The notes under the pieces were generated by a model that was not told the origin of the DNA, searched no databases, and saw nothing but the letters and a program-made list of their open reading frames with translations. DNA of 64,000 nt from the NCBI RefSeq assembly GCF_024679245.1, contig NC_090176.1, forward strand, positions 44,530,586-44,594,585, read 5' to 3'. The translations under genes and the position numbers were made by a program. This DNA is from Pseudorasbora parva. Lineage: Eukaryota > Chordata > Actinopteri > Cypriniformes > Gobionidae. Positions 21,475 to 35,583 of this stretch are shown in pieces; the stretch's first letter is position 1, and the number at the start of each line of letters is the position of its first letter.

Positions 21475-22005
21475 TCTGTTCAAAAATGTGGGTTCAGTGA
21501 GTTTTTTATTTATTTTTTAAACAAATTTATATTTTTATTCAGCAAAGATTAATTAATTTGAACGTGAAAGTGACAGTAAAGATTTTTATATTGTTACAAA
21601 AGAATCTGTTTCAAATAAATGCTGTTTCTTTGAACTTTGAGCGGTTTCCATATAAATATAAAGCAGATCAAATATTTTAAACATTGATAAAAATGTTGTA
21701 TTTATATTTATATTTTGTATATTTGATTATATTTTGTATTCTTTGTATGTTTGTAAATTATATTGCATTTTTTACATTGCTTTTGTAGTACTTTGGGTTT
21801 GTGGTGCATGCTCAATATAAATACAAGGTCTTAGTAGTAGTAGTAGTTGTTGTTATTATTATTATTATTTCTTGAGCACAAAATCAGTATATTAGAATGA
21901 GTACAGAAAAATCAGCTTTGCATCACAGTAATAAATTACATTTAAAATGTATTCAAATACAACAGTTTTTTTAACTTGTAATAATATTTCACAATATGGC
22001 CTTTT
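21475..22005 (-). repeat. Dispersed fish repeat R, reverse copy
   Basis: Reverse-orientation copy: 'ttcaaaaatgtgggttcagt', 'gtgacagtaaagatttttat', 'atgctgtttctttgaacttt', and further on 'aaaaatcagctttgcatcac' and 'taataatatttcacaatatg'. A trinucleotide stretch (tag/ttg/att, 21833-21871) and AT-rich DNA interrupt it. Confidence 0.6.
21833..21871. repeat. Trinucleotide microsatellite (TAG/TTG/ATT)
   Basis: Consecutive runs of tag, ttg and att triplets within repeat R. Confidence 0.85.
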
Positions 22006-22284
22006 TTTTTTACTTATCACCAGACCAAGCTCAATTTAAAATTGAACATTAGTCTGGGGAGTTTGCTCTGTATTTTCTACTGCAGAAGAGGCGTGATAAA
22101 CGAGCATTATTCGAATGATTCTGTATGCAATTGGATAGTCGTTCAACCATTCAGACCACGTTCAATCAACGGGCAGCAGCCCATCGTTTCTTTATCAGTC
22201 ATAGTGTTAAACCCGTCAATAGCGTACACCAGGTGGATAAGCCGGTCTTCGATTGGTTCCCGCAGAAGTTTAAGAAAAGCTGTA

Positions 22285-22759
22285 GAAATGAATGCTGAAA
22301 GGGTTAGTTTACCCAAAAATGAAACCAAACCTATGATTTACTCACCCTCAAGTCATTATAGGTGTATATGACATTCTTCTTTTAGACAAATACAATCGGA
22401 GTTATATTTAAAAAGTCCAGATTAACGTTATTCCCAGCAGTAGTTGTAACGTTATCTGTTTTTGAAGGCCATAAAAAATGCAGCTCTCCGTCAAATAACG
22501 TGCTCCACACGGGTGTAAGAAAAATATCCATATTTAAAACTTTATAAAGGAAACCCGCCTTGAAGTCTTCCTTTTGTAGCCATGGCTGTTTAAGTATTTA
22601 ACAGCTACAAGATGGCGCCAGCGTTAAGCATAGAAGTAGTACCGGTCAAGATGACTCGTAGTACCCGGATGAGCGGTTGTTACCTCAAAATAACATACCG
22701 CTGGAATGCGTGATTGACCAATCAGAATCAAGTATTTCACAGAGCCGTGTAATAATAAT
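22285..22759 (+). repeat. Dispersed repeat H, copy 1 (right portion)
   Basis: Matches 36263-36768 almost throughout: 'atgaatgctgaaagggttag', 'tgcagctctccgtcaaataa', 'acaagatggcgccagcgtta', 'gtagtaccggtcaagatgac', 'aatcaagtatttcacagagc', ending 'cgtgtaataat'. Relative to copy 2 it lacks about 45 bp near 22510 and differs in a duplicated 'gtttaagtatttaacagcta' segment. The left hairpin end present in copy 2 is absent here; 22042-22284 is a different sequence. Copy 2 shows this is the right end of a transposon-like unit. Confidence 0.75.
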
Positions 22760-22812
22760 AAAGTAATAAGTACTTTTGAGAAGTGTGTAAAAGTACTGTT
22801 TTAATGTTTGTT

Positions 22813-24500
<1,688 letters not shown>

Positions 24501-25617
24501 ACGACACCCCTCCAAATCTTTAATTTCAGGTGTTCAATCACTTCCATAGTAACAGGTGTATAAAATCAAGCACGTCAGATGCTTTACAAACATTTGTGAT
24601 AGAATGGGTCGCTCTCATGAGCTCAGTGAATTCAAGCGTGGTACCGTGATAGGTTGTCACCTGTGCAATAAATCAATTTGTGAAATTTCCTCACTACTGA
24701 ATATTTCACGGTCAACTGTAAGTGGTATTATAACAAAATGGAAGCAATTGGGAACAACAGCAACTCAGCCACGAAGAGGTAGACCACATAAAAATCACTG
24801 AACATGCTGAGGCACACAGTGCACAAAAGTCGGAAACTTTCTGCAGAGTCAATAGCTACAGACCTCCAAACTTCATATGATCTTCAGATTAGCTCAAGAA
24901 CAGTGTGTAGAGAACTTCATGGAATGGGTTTCCATGGCCGAGCAGCTGCATCCAAACCTTACATCACCACTGCAATGCAAAACAGACTACAACAGTGGAG
25001 AAATGTTCTCTGGAGTGATGAATCACGCTTCTCTGTCTGGTAATCTGATGGATGAGTCTGAGTTTGGCAGTTGCCAGTAGAACGGTACTTGTCTGACTGC
25101 ACTGTGCCAAGTGTAAAGTTTGGTGAAGGGGGATTATGGTGTGGGGTTGTTTTTCAGTGGTTGGGCTTGGCCCTGGCCCCTTAGTTCCAGTGAAATTAAC
25201 TAATGATGCTTCAGGATACCAAGACCTATTGGACAATTTCATACTCCCAACTTTGTGGGAACAGTTGGGGGATGACCCCTTCCTGTTCCAACATGGCCGT
25301 GCACCCGTGCACAAAGCAAGGTCCATAAAGACATGGATGAGCGAGTTTGGTGTGGAGGAACTTGACTGGCCTGCACAGAGTCCTGACCTCAACCCGACAG
25401 ATCACCTTTGGGATGAATTAGAGTGGAGACTCTGAGCCAGGCCTTCTCGTCCAACATCAGTGCCTGAGCACACAAATGCACTTCTAGAAGAATGGTCAAA
25501 AAATCCCATAAACACTTTTAAACCTTGTGGAAAGCCTTCCCCAGAAGAATTGAAGCTGTTATTGTCATTAAAGTTCATGTGCATGCAAAGGCAGGTGTCC
25601 CAGAACTTTTGGAAATA
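24501..25617 (+). mobile_element. Tc1-type transposon with eroded left end inside a tetranucleotide tract
   Basis: The right TIR reads 'ggtgtcccagaacttttgga' and is followed by TA and then 'gtctatctg', the same motif as the array on the left. The left TIR is reduced to 'gacacccctccaaatc', with its outer ~20-25 bp replaced by CTAT repeats. The element therefore inserted at a TA in the tetranucleotide tract and the array later expanded into its end. It carries a heavily mutated transposase. Confidence 0.85.
24604..25600 (+). pseudogene. Tc1 transposase pseudogene with catalytic substitutions
   Basis: Starts 'MGRSHELSEFKRG', with a first helix-turn-helix ('CNKSICEISSLLNISRSTV') and a GRPR-like linker ('PRRGRPHKNH'), then a stop at 24799. 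It continues in another frame (24804-25043) to the first catalytic Asp in 'VLWSDESRF', then a stop. A third block (25136-25435) has 'MVWGCFSVVGLGPG', the second catalytic position changed to Gly ('FQHGRAPVHK') and the third changed to Asp ('DLNPTDHLW'), 34 residues apart. A stop after 'ELEWRL' precedes the last part ('TNALLEEWSKNPINTF'). At least three disruptions and two lost catalytic residues make it inactive. Confidence 0.9.
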
Positions 25618-25635
25618 TAGTCTATCTGTTTGTAA

Positions 25636-26115
25636 TTCGTTCGTTCGTTCGTTCGTTCGTTCGTTCGTTCGTTCGTTCGTTCGTTCGTTCGTTCGTTCGT
25701 TCATTCAATCCGCATAGTCTGTCTATCTGCCTACCTGCCTAATTCATTCATTCATTCATTCAATCCGCATAGTCTGTCTATCTGCCTACCTGTCTAATTC
25801 ATTCATTCATTTATTCATTCAATTCATTCATTCAATCCGCATAGTCTGTTTATCTGCCTACCTGACTCATTCATTCATTCATTCATTCATTCATTCAATC
25901 CTCATAGTCTGTCTGTCTTCCTACCTGCCTCTCATTCATTCATTCATTCATTCATTCATTCATTCATTCATTCATTCATTCATTCATTCATTCATTCATT
26001 CAGTCAGTCAGTCAGTCAGTCAGTCAGCCAGCAGAAGCAATCTATCTGTCTGTCTCTCTGTCTATCGATCTTCATATTATTCATTATTCATTCAGCAGAA
26101 TCTCTCTATCTTTGG
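25636..26115. repeat. TTCG/ATTC/CTGT tetranucleotide tract with higher-order units
   Basis: Starts with about 16 TTCG units, then a repeated composite: ATTC runs, 'aatccgcatagtctgtctat', 'ctgcctacctg', and again ATTC runs. The composite occurs four times (about 25705, 25762, 25835 and 25896) before a long ATTC and CAGT run (25931-26030). This is the right-hand continuation of the tract into which the Tc1 element inserted. Confidence 0.93.
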
Positions 26116-27828
26116 GCTAAGTGATAGTTTTGATTGATGATAAATCCCAACCATAATCTCATTTGAATCTTTCAGAGGAATTGATAACTGCTGAAACATC
26201 ACTTTACTCACAGTCAGGCTGAAGCTTCTCATTGCAGAGTGAATACGCATGCCGTTAATTAATTTCTCTCCCTACAGTTACTGACAACGGCAGTGAGATT
26301 TCACAGATTTGATGGTGGCATAAGGTGACGCGGGGTCTGGCTCTTTAAACAGTCGGTCCAGGGGGTGCACATGTATGTGCTCTCCTGTGTGGGTGGTGGT
26401 GTGTATTGGTCTCTATATTGAGAATGATTGAGGTTGACGACCGGTGCAATCAGAAAATGTGTCGCAGTATAACCATCGACAGATCTCACAAATGATTCTT
26501 TTTTAGAGAACAGAATTGAATTGAACGAGGGAATGGCCGAATCTGTTTCAGTCCATTAAATCTTACAAATGATACATACGCTCCATAATGGAGGTGTTGC
26601 TGTGAGAGAGAAATGACCATGAGTCACTCACACCTCCACCAAAGATATTCTGACTCATCTATAAAACAGAAATCAAAGTAATGCTTTTGTATAGATTAGA
26701 TGACTTATTTATGCTTTAAAGGAGTTACCCTCTAATGCCTGTGTCTTGTTACTAATGAGCTTAAGCTACTTGTATAATCATATAAGCATTACGAGTGTCT
26801 CATAAGGAGCTTATATGTTAATCACAATGTACTGTTTGTGCGTTTTGTTTAAAATCAAATAGCAATGTATTAATTCAAAAAATGTTTATAATTCAAATAA
26901 TAAATGAAGCACTAATGTAATTAGTTCTGTTTTTATTTACTTATTATTTAATCTTTCAGAAATCTCCTTTTGTGTTCTGCAGAAATAAATGACAGCATAC
27001 AGGTTTAGAACAATGTGAGTTTAATTTTGGAGTGAACTGTTCTTTTTTCTCTCCGTGATTCAATGCATTGGTCTCAAGCTCAAATTACATGAGGACCATT
27101 AGCCAGTTGTTGGTGAACAAATTCAGCAATTAAGGGTTTTTACCACCACAGTTGTACATATTGTACAACTTATTATGTGCTCACTGTAGCTTTTTTTCTT
27201 GTTTCTGTCAGCATGCAGGTCATTCCAAACCTAAAGGACGTTCTTTTTCTTCTATTATCACTAAAAGTGAATTTTTAAGAATATTCTCGTTGTTGTTATA
27301 ATGAAATATAATATAACGTAAATATAATGAAAGTGAATGAGGCCTAGTGTTGCCAAGCCCTAAATTAAAAAAGCACCATAAAAGTATTGTAAAAAGTAAA
27401 AATTGTCCATATCATAAAATTTGTTCAACCTCTATATTCTAGTGCCTATAAAATCATATGATATAACTTAGTTTGTCGTATAGATCAAGGTTATTATCAT
27501 TAACTAAGATGTATATTTTTTAAATAATAAAAAAAAGACAAAAACATAAAATTAATTATTTAAAAAAAAATTACACGGAAAAATACATTAATACATTCTA
27601 AACAATGATAGAATAACACTATACATATTGAATTTTTAGTTAATATCGGCTGAAAACCTTAACATCTGGCTAACATCTGCCATGTTCTTGAGAGTTTATG
27701 ACAGCAGCAATGTTCCCTTTGTTCCACTTTTTTGAATCAGATCTTTTCTAGCTCATGTGCACAAAGACACAATTATTAATTCACTATTTGATCTCATCTG
27801 ATTCTCAAGTTCCATCTAACTCTCTGGC
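26116..27828. other. Unassigned sequence
   Basis: No coding frame with a recognisable domain. 'aggtttagaacaatgtgagt' at about 27001 resembles a decayed Angel-type arm. 26200-26500 looks unlike the repeats here and could be unique host sequence, but nothing more can be said. Confidence 0.45.
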
Positions 27829-28942
27829 CACTTTCACATATTAATACCAATAAATTACCGTAAAATTACCAGAATGACTTTACCATTAAATACACAAAAA
27901 TGCTGTTCACACAAGAAACAGCTCTGCTTTTTCCGTTAAAGGTAGGGTAGGTTATTTTCGGAGAGGCTATTAATAGGCTAGCTTTGAAAGCCTGAGATTT
28001 CCCTTCAGAGCGTCTGCAATGCCTCCAAAGCGTCACGAGACAAGAAACGCCATTAAATTACCTCATATATCAATACACATGACATTACAATAATACTGAA
28101 CATAAACAAGTTAAGAGCACTGACCTGTACCACCTGACTGCTGAGAATTCATTTCGCCGTTGTGTTGCCTTTGAAACGCATACATTCGAGTCATGAACCG
28201 CTCCGAGTTTCCATCTCTTCCAAATTTCGGATTGAATGCAATGATTGTACGGACATTTTTAGGTCTTCCACAGATTATATTTATACATATGAATACATTT
28301 AGACCACTTCAGTTAGTGATTGCTATCAGGATGTGGAGAGACTTTCGACCATGTTTCTGGAACAAATCAAAATAAATTTAGATATGTGGGCAAATGGCTT
28401 TTTGCCTCATTGTTTTCATTTGACAGGGTTGCCACTAGCTTAGTTTAGCATAATGATTGGAATCCTATGTTGCCAGTTAGCATGTTCCAAGTAAAAGTGA
28501 TCAAAAAAAACTAAAAATCACCTAATTACTTCTTGTGGCCTGCGTATTCACGAGGAGTAAAAATAGCGATGCAGATTAAGACTAGGCGGTTTCCTATAGG
28601 CAGATATTGACTTGGGACTTTATTATGGGGAAGCACTGCTACTTGGGATATATCGGTGTAGTGTTCCTTTAAGGCTGTAATATTATGTAAAGTCAGTCAA
28701 CGGAAATTCTCTTTAAGCGCTCCGCTGTTGTCTTCATTCGCCCACATGAGAAGAAGCACTTTAGTTTCACTACCTGTTCAATTGGGACTGGCATAAGGGC
28801 ATGATCACAGAGCACATTTTTGCAGCGCGGAGTAATCCATCATCTACATAAAAACATTCTCATACCATATATTATTTCTTTGTTCACACATAGCATTATA
28901 CCAGTAATTTACTGGTAATGTTACAGCTTCTGAAAGTGGTAA
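27829..28942. mobile_element. Possible DNA transposon with ccactttca ends
   Basis: 'gccactttcacatattaata' plus 'ccaataaattacc' on the left matches, imperfectly, the reverse complement of 'ttactggtaatgttacagct' plus 'tctgaaagtgg' on the right (about 30 bp with gaps). No coding sequence and no definite target duplication. The interior mentions 'gttcacacaag' and 'gttcacacatagc' near the two ends, which also favours an inverted structure. Confidence 0.4.
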
Positions 28943-31316
28943 ATTGCCGGAACCACTTTACTGATGTTTTTGAAAAGGTCCTGTACACACATGATCTCTT
29001 AATGGCAATTTTCACCAATAAAGACTCTATGTGTGGGGCTGGGGGCTAGTCTGAATCAGTTGAAGCATTAAACATCAATTTTTGGTATTTTCCCTTACAC
29101 AAAACTATATGGCTCAGTAGACTTCAAATACAGTGCTAAATATCTTTTATGATACATTTGTGGACCTTTTTGAAGCTTGAAAGCATATTGCTTCATTGCA
29201 GAGGAAAAAATCTTCACCTTTTTCTTGTGCATCTACACGAGATCAAGTAAATGATGACAGAGCTTTCAACAGCTGATATAGACAAATCTGAGAGATTAAT
29301 TCTTATCGGACCTCCAACCTCTCCACTGCAGATCCTCAGCACAGGTACTGCAGATGAAGATGATGTGTGTTCACACAGAGGCACTGGAGACAAATTGAGG
29401 AAGTTGTGTAGACGTTTTTCCCTTTGTGCTGGAACTGAATTAATCGCTCGTCTCCAAATGAGCAGCGTTGCAGCCCAATACTCAGGGTGCTTTGTCGTCA
29501 CTATCTGGGGCAGCAGCCACCACACGCTTCACTGCTTCTCTGACGCCTCCCGCGTGCCCCGCTGTGAATCACACAGGGGTAAGACATTCAGCAGCAGAAG
29601 CATGCGTGTGTGTGAACATGCCAGAGAATAACAAATCTTGCACAATGCCTGTTTGTCACTTGGGGAGAAAGGAACAGACCAGCCAAAAGGTGTGTGCTTG
29701 TGTTGGTGTGTGTGAGACTGAGAGTGACTTTTATAGAAGACTTCTGCTTCGCAATAACAGGATGCAGCATTCTCGACAGAGGAAAGATTTTTCATGAGCT
29801 TGTTTTGCAGCATGCATCTTTCATTGCGCAGTGATTGAAGGTCATTCAGACAGACATGCTGCTCTGTTTGATTCGACTGGAATATGCATTGCTTTTCTTT
29901 TATTGGAGTGTTTTCCAAGTGCAAAGACAGAAACTTCTTTATGAGGAATTCATAGCAATGAACCAGCAGCAATGGTGTTTCCACTATGTGGTGTTTGGGC
30001 ATTTAAAAGTTACTGAGAAGTTATATTAAAAGTTCTTGAGATAAGACAACGTGTATTGGTTTTCTAAAGTTCTCGAAATATGTCCCTTGCCTTTTCAGAC
30101 AAAAAGGGGCACAATTCTATACGTTAATATTTGATTAAATATTAAATAATTTGACTTTGCATTTATTTATTTTTCTTAGTTTAACCTTTTTGTTTACATT
30201 GCTTACTAATACAAATAATACAATTCTATAACCTTATATTAGATCAAATATGAAATATTTGACTATTGATTTACACATTTAGATTTATTTATTGTCAAGT
30301 GTTTTATGTTAAGTATAAATGAAGGAGTTTTGTGCAAAAAAGCAAACCAAAATAATAATACAAATAATTTATAAAACATTGTTTGTCCCTTTATTTCAAG
30401 CCACAAAGTCTTGACAACATTAAAACCTAGTATTGGTTTTCCCTAAAGATGTCAATAAATCTGCTTTTATGGAAAAACTGAACTGAGCTTAATTCAAAAA
30501 GTCAGCATGTTTTAAGAATAACTCTTTCAGATTATACACATACTATGTGTGGTCATGGATCTTACTTTATGTCCATAACCCAGTATGAGTTTATTAAACA
30601 GAAACCAGAGGAATCATCACACACAGCTCTTTAAGACTTTCCCATTACAGGCACAAAGTCAACGGTTCATTAAGTTAAAAAAAGAATAAAAAACAAAAAT
30701 GGCTATCTGCTTTTTCCATCCATTTCTTCAATTATTTTTGTACTTCTGTCAGGATTGATCGGCAGGTCTGGCTCAAAGTGGATGATAAACAATATAAAAC
30801 ATGTCTCAATATAAAATCCAATTTTTGAGACGCACTTTCTCCATTGCATAAAGGACATCATAACCATAATTTTGACTATTTTCCACAGAAGAAAAGGTCT
30901 GGATAATTTGGGCTGGATAATTTGGCTCTGCACTGGCAAAATCGTGTGGTAGTTTTGAGAGAGGTTTATAAATTTTGAGAGAGGTTTGTGCATTTTGGCC
31001 AAAAAAGGGGTTTCTGTGTGCTGCGAAAAGGAGCTTCTTCCCTGACTGTAGGGTGCCAGACCTGTAGGGGAAGGGCCTGCTGTGAGAAGATTAGTGCTTT
31101 CACTTTGGCCCCTATTTCAAAGCCCCGTCACTCTCAGCTACAGATTCACTGCCAGTTCAGAGCTGATCCACATGTCCCAGAGCTTTACAGCACCAAGATT
31201 AATCAATACCGGGCTTCTGTGATTCTGAACTCTCCCTCTTCTACAGAATCACAAGAGAGCTGCCCTTGGAGTGCACCTCGGCACTTGTGTTGAGGTTAAT
31301 GGTGGTATAGTACACA
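28943..31316. other. Unassigned sequence (2.4 kb)
   Basis: No transposon ends seen. The section 29250-29630 is less AT-rich and supports open frames of 126 (plus) and 157 (minus, 29529-30002) codons, but neither shows a recognisable domain, so no gene is claimed. 30700-31290 is likewise unassigned. Confidence 0.4.
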
Positions 31317-31514
31317 CACTGTAAAAAAAAAATCAGGTCTCCAATTAAACATTTTCTAGTGACTGATCACATCTACATTTTTCAGTTGGCCAAATTTAAT
31401 TTCTGTGAAATCAAGTCACAGAAATTCAATTTGGAAAACTAAAAAATTTAGATGCGATCAGTCACTAGAAAATGTTTAATTGGAGACCTGATTTTTTATT
31501 TATTTTTTACAGTG
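31317..31514. mobile_element. Palindromic CACTG-ended short element (CACTA-like)
   Basis: A 198-bp near-perfect inverted repeat. It begins CACTGTAAAAAA and ends in TTTTTTTACAGTG-type sequence; the arms share 'aggtctccaattaaacattt', 'tctagtgactgatc' and 'aattt' blocks with a short central loop near 31415. The flanks CA/CA fit the 2-3 bp duplication of CACTA (EnSpm) elements, but with CA repeats at the left this is weak. It can fold into a hairpin about 95 bp long. Confidence 0.82.
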
Positions 31515-31916
31515 CACAGACTTTTTGTGATTCTACACTAATTTCAGGTGCTGGCAGGTATTTAGAAATACATAGTATTTGTAGTGTACTTTAAATGCGA
31601 ATCATATCTGATGTTTCCCATTCAACAGTTAAGGGCCATAGCCTTACTTTTGAGAAAACAAGGTCAAAATGACTTTACAGAACATCTTCAGTATTCTGCA
31701 TGCTGTGACATAAATTGGATTAATGCATCTGAAGTCAGTTTAATACAGGCACTTAAATAAAATAAAATTTAGCTTAGAAATCAAGTTCACATTCAAGTTG
31801 GCTAGAACTGATAGCGCTGGGATTCCAGTTGGGTTTTTCATTGACATATTTTTGTGGATGCTAGATAAAAACACCAAGATGCAAATAAAATTTGTCAAAA
31901 TTTGAATACACAGCCT
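31515..31916. other. Unassigned sequence
   Basis: AT-rich, nothing recognised. Confidence 0.5.
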
Positions 31917-32117
31917 ATCAAAAATGTGGGATAAGTATGATTTTTAGTTTTTGTTTAAATAATTAATACTTTAATCAGAAATTATGTATTAAATGTATCA
32001 AAAAACACAGTAAAGACATTTATATAATGTTACCAAAGAGTTCTGTTTAAAATCAATGCTGTTTATTTTAACTTTATTCATCAAAGAATGCAGAATGTTT
32101 CCTCAAAAATATTGAAG
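31917..32117 (-). repeat. Dispersed fish repeat R, third copy
   Basis: 'atcaaaaatgtgggataagt', 'cagtaaagacatttatataa', 'tgttaccaaagag' and 'tcatcaaagaatgcagaatg' follow the order of the reverse copy at 21475. It stops where the TTAA family 2 copy begins. Confidence 0.55.
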
Positions 32118-32640
32118 TTCTATACTGTTGTCTGAGGTCAACTTATGGTGTTCGCATGGTTACATTTAAAACATCATAATGAATAAGTAAGCTATTTTCT
32201 GCCCTGGTTTTGAGGCTCTCTCAAGAAGCACTCAGTTGTAATGGGCATGCTGCACTGAAAACTTGGAAGTAAACGCCCACGGCTAGGATTGGATAAGATT
32301 TGCATATTTAATGAGCTTCAGCTCCCCTGTGATCACTGGGGAAACAACAACTGGAATGAATCGCCCAGACGCCCACAGGACTCGCAAAATGTCTTTACTA
32401 AACAAACACGATTCATCTCTCATCCAGCCGCGATTGATTGGAATGTTATTTTTTATTAACATTATTTGGCCCGTCCGATCGATGAATATAACCGCGAACC
32501 GATACACACAAAGAAATACAGCCTTGGTGAGACTTTTCAAAAACTCTCTTGTGGTGAATAGCCTACACGTGGTTTCATCTCAAACTATGACAGAAACACA
32601 TTTATTAAAATTCGTTTAAAAAATAAATAAAAACATCATG
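32118..32640 (+). repeat. TTAA family 2 copy, truncated at the left
   Basis: Shares 'actgttgtctgaggtcaac', 'acatcataatgaataagtaa', 'cacggctaggattggataag', 'atttgcatatttaatgagct' and 'tcatccagccgcgattgatt' with the copy at 61128-62224. The outer left end is missing (joined to repeat R) and the right half is incomplete. Confidence 0.75.
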
Positions 32641-33339
32641 TGACTGAATCATTGACTCAAATGATTGGCTATTTTGCACCAATTTCCCTTGAAGTGACAA
32701 GTTGGTTTTACAATATTCTTGCATGAATTAAGCACTCCACTCGACAAAATCTGATCATTAGTGGTCACAGGAGATGCATTAAAAACACGGTAATACCACA
32801 TTTAAACAGTAATGTGTCTCAGCTGACCACTTGTGATCAAATCACCCGAGACAGATGTAAACAGTTAGAACCTTGCTGTCCCGATGTGAATTCAGCAGAT
32901 GAAAACCAAAGTAATCCGCAACCCCTAAATCAAGACTAACATGCTGTTTTGCCTTCTGGCATCTAAACTTTGGCATTCAGTGCAACGGCCTGGAAATTCA
33001 GCGAGGAGATACACAGATGATTCCGTCTTGTTCGTGTCCGTGGTGGTTGGTGCAGAGATTGCTGGTGTTCTTGCTCTGTTTGCTGCAGTGAGTTTGACAC
33101 TGATAAAGTGGACTTTGCTCTCGTCTCTCCAGGGAAACGGGAGGGCACAGAAAGAAATGCTGCCTGGGTAGCTAACACAGATCTCTGTTGTGTTGAGACT
33201 GCAAGCCTCTTGTAAAACAAAGAGTGCTAAAGATCATGGTCTGCAGTTTTGCATAGACATGGATGCTAGTGACTTTTAAAGGGATAATTAACCCATAAAA
33301 AGGAAAAGTATGCAAAAAAGAAAGACAAGGCTTCAGTAA
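32641..33339. other. Unassigned sequence
   Basis: Contains 'ggtcacaggagatgcattaa' and 'agctgaccacttgtgatcaa', which look like a fish repeat but have no definable ends, and a short Angel-type end at 33275-33304 ('ttaaagggataattaaccca'). No gene. Confidence 0.4.
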
Positions 33340-33749
33340 ATTGTAGTGTTGACGTCATGTCGTGGCGTTCCGATGTTGTTTCCGATCGGTCAGCTTGAAC
33401 GTCCGCATTTTCAGAATCTGACTGGTTTGTGAAAACCGACGACATTTTGAACTGCTTGTGTTACAGTTGCTTTAGAAGTTGGAAAGCTGAAGGTGATTAT
33501 GGTTAGGTGTGTTACATTTCTGACACGCGCTTGAGGTGTTTTGCTAATCACAACGCACTGGGTTTTCTGTCCAATTAGGGCACTCAGGGCTTTTCAGAAG
33601 GAGGGGCTTTGTAGAAATCAGAGCGTTTCAGATGGACTGGAATAATTCAATGATGTACAGTATGTGAAAAATAATGTTTTTTTGAACATTAAAGCATGTT
33701 TAGAAACTAAATATTGAACTTTTAAATAGCATCATATAGCCTCTTTAAT
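33340..33749. repeat. Probable right portion of a TTAA-type element
   Basis: Ends 'gcatcatatagcctctttaa', a decayed form of the 'cattatatgacccctttaa' end at 13277-13295. Upstream text ('gaacattaaagcatgtttag') is typical of the same element class. Left end not found. Confidence 0.4.
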
Positions 33750-35583
33750 AGTAATATCAATTACATTTAAAATAGCCTAAACAAACTATAATGTCAAGTC
33801 TTTAAATATAGTAATTTTATATATTTTATAGTATATTACATAATAAATTATATTTTTATGAGACTGGTGTATTTTCCCCTTTATGTTGTTTAAAGGGTTA
33901 ATTTAGAGATTTATCATTAAGCTTTGTATTTAAACTGCGTCATTATGTAGTAGAAATGTGAAATTATTTTTGAATTTGGTGCCTTCTAGACTAAGAAAAG
34001 ACAACAAATGTATTTTTGTCTCATGGGGATGAAAGACAAAAACTCCCAGAATGCACTTGCTTCGCTGCCCAACGAGGCCACTCCCAAAGCCACCGCTACT
34101 GGTTATATCAAACCGTGGCACCGGAACCGCCCCTAATGTTGTTGGCTTTCATAGTAATACAATAATTTCATTCAGTTAGAGAATAAACACTACAATTAAA
34201 AACTGAACGTGTCTTTTCAATAACGTGTAAGTGAGCAGAACGAAAGTCACAGGACAAGTGCAGCAGGAATCAGATTTCATTCATCACAAGAGTGCAGAGC
34301 TGAGGTAAGCGCGGCAGTCATTTAAAGCGTGTGTCCAGTCTGCCATTTTCAGATCATGCCTATGGAAGCTAAACTTTCATAGGAATTCATTGAAAAATTG
34401 AAACATTGTCTTTTGAATGTTCCCTCCCCTTTGTGCGGGTTAAAAATATGTGGAAATAGCTCCCTCTACTGGCTGTAGTCTTTAGGCTCTAAAGAATCTA
34501 AGAAGAAAAAAAAAATCCTTATCAGCAGCAATCGCGTTCATCTAGAGCTACTTACCCTCCTCCATCCCCAGCTCCTCCTCTCATCCAGTCAGGAATTGGC
34601 TTTCTGATTCCTCCTTAATCAAACTGACTTCCCGAATTAGGTTGTACATTTCTGTTTACAGTACCTCTTTGGACGTGCAGGGAGTTCTTTCCCAGAACAG
34701 AACCATGTCGCCAATCTAAACTAAATGCTAATTGTCTATCATCTATGACGATAGTGGTTCTGACAGAATTTTCATTTTTAGGTGAACTGTTCCAATAAAC
34801 AAATCATTGGGTTGAATTATTGTACCTAATTGCCTGTGTATCTGGGAAACAACGGAGAAATTATGTGGCTGTGATATTTTACACCTCTGTTTTTAGTACC
34901 CCCTTCCTGGTGACCCATAGAAGATGGTTATATGAGACAGGACTAGTTTAGTTTCAGTTCCGCTGTGGCCACTGCACTGTGATTAATCAGTCAATATAAA
35001 TACACTCTCAAGTTGGTTTACGTCTGTCTCCAAGGATACAGCAGAAAACACTGGAATACAGACAGCACGTTTGTGTTGTTGGCAGAGAATGAGCACAGAT
35101 GTTGAAAGCTTTCTTCATGACCTTTTTATTAAGACAGGTCATGAGGTGATTATATTTTCCATATTGTTGTCCCCTAAATTTACTGATTGAAATTTATGAA
35201 TTTTTGAGGATTCAAGAATAACGGTGTTCTATTAAAGTTTCTCGTTTCTATATTTCCTTTCCAGAAAAGCTCCAGAACTTCAAATATTTCATCATAACAA
35301 TTTTAGGATTCCTTAAAACATATTGACTCATACTATTGATTAACCTTACAATAATAATTTAAAAAAACTTAGTTTTATAAAATAAAAATACATTTTTTAT
35401 TAAATTAATAAGACTTTTACATTGTTACAAAAATATACATTTTAGCAGCAGTTCTTTTTTTTTTTTTTTTTTTGCTTAACATATATTTAAACCAAAAAAT
35501 CTAATGAATGCAGCCTTGTGGAAATTTGGAAACACTTCACAATAAGGTTCCATTAGTTATTGTTTGTTTAATGCATTAAGTAA
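33750..35583. other. Unassigned sequence (1.8 kb)
   Basis: 33890-34160 opens with 'tttaaagggttaatttagag' and could be the left end of another TTAA-type element, but no matching right end was found. 34761-34794 carries an Angel-type end ('attttcatttttaggtgaac'). A T20-type run lies at 35455-35474, in sequence that resembles repeat R. Confidence 0.4.

Noticed and set aside
29529..30002. 157-codon minus-strand frame
   Set aside because: No domain, no codon or repeat pattern to support it, overlaps several equally long frames.
33890..34500. Another TTAA-type transposon starting ttaaagggttaatttagag
   Set aside because: No inverted counterpart could be found on the right, so boundaries cannot be supported.
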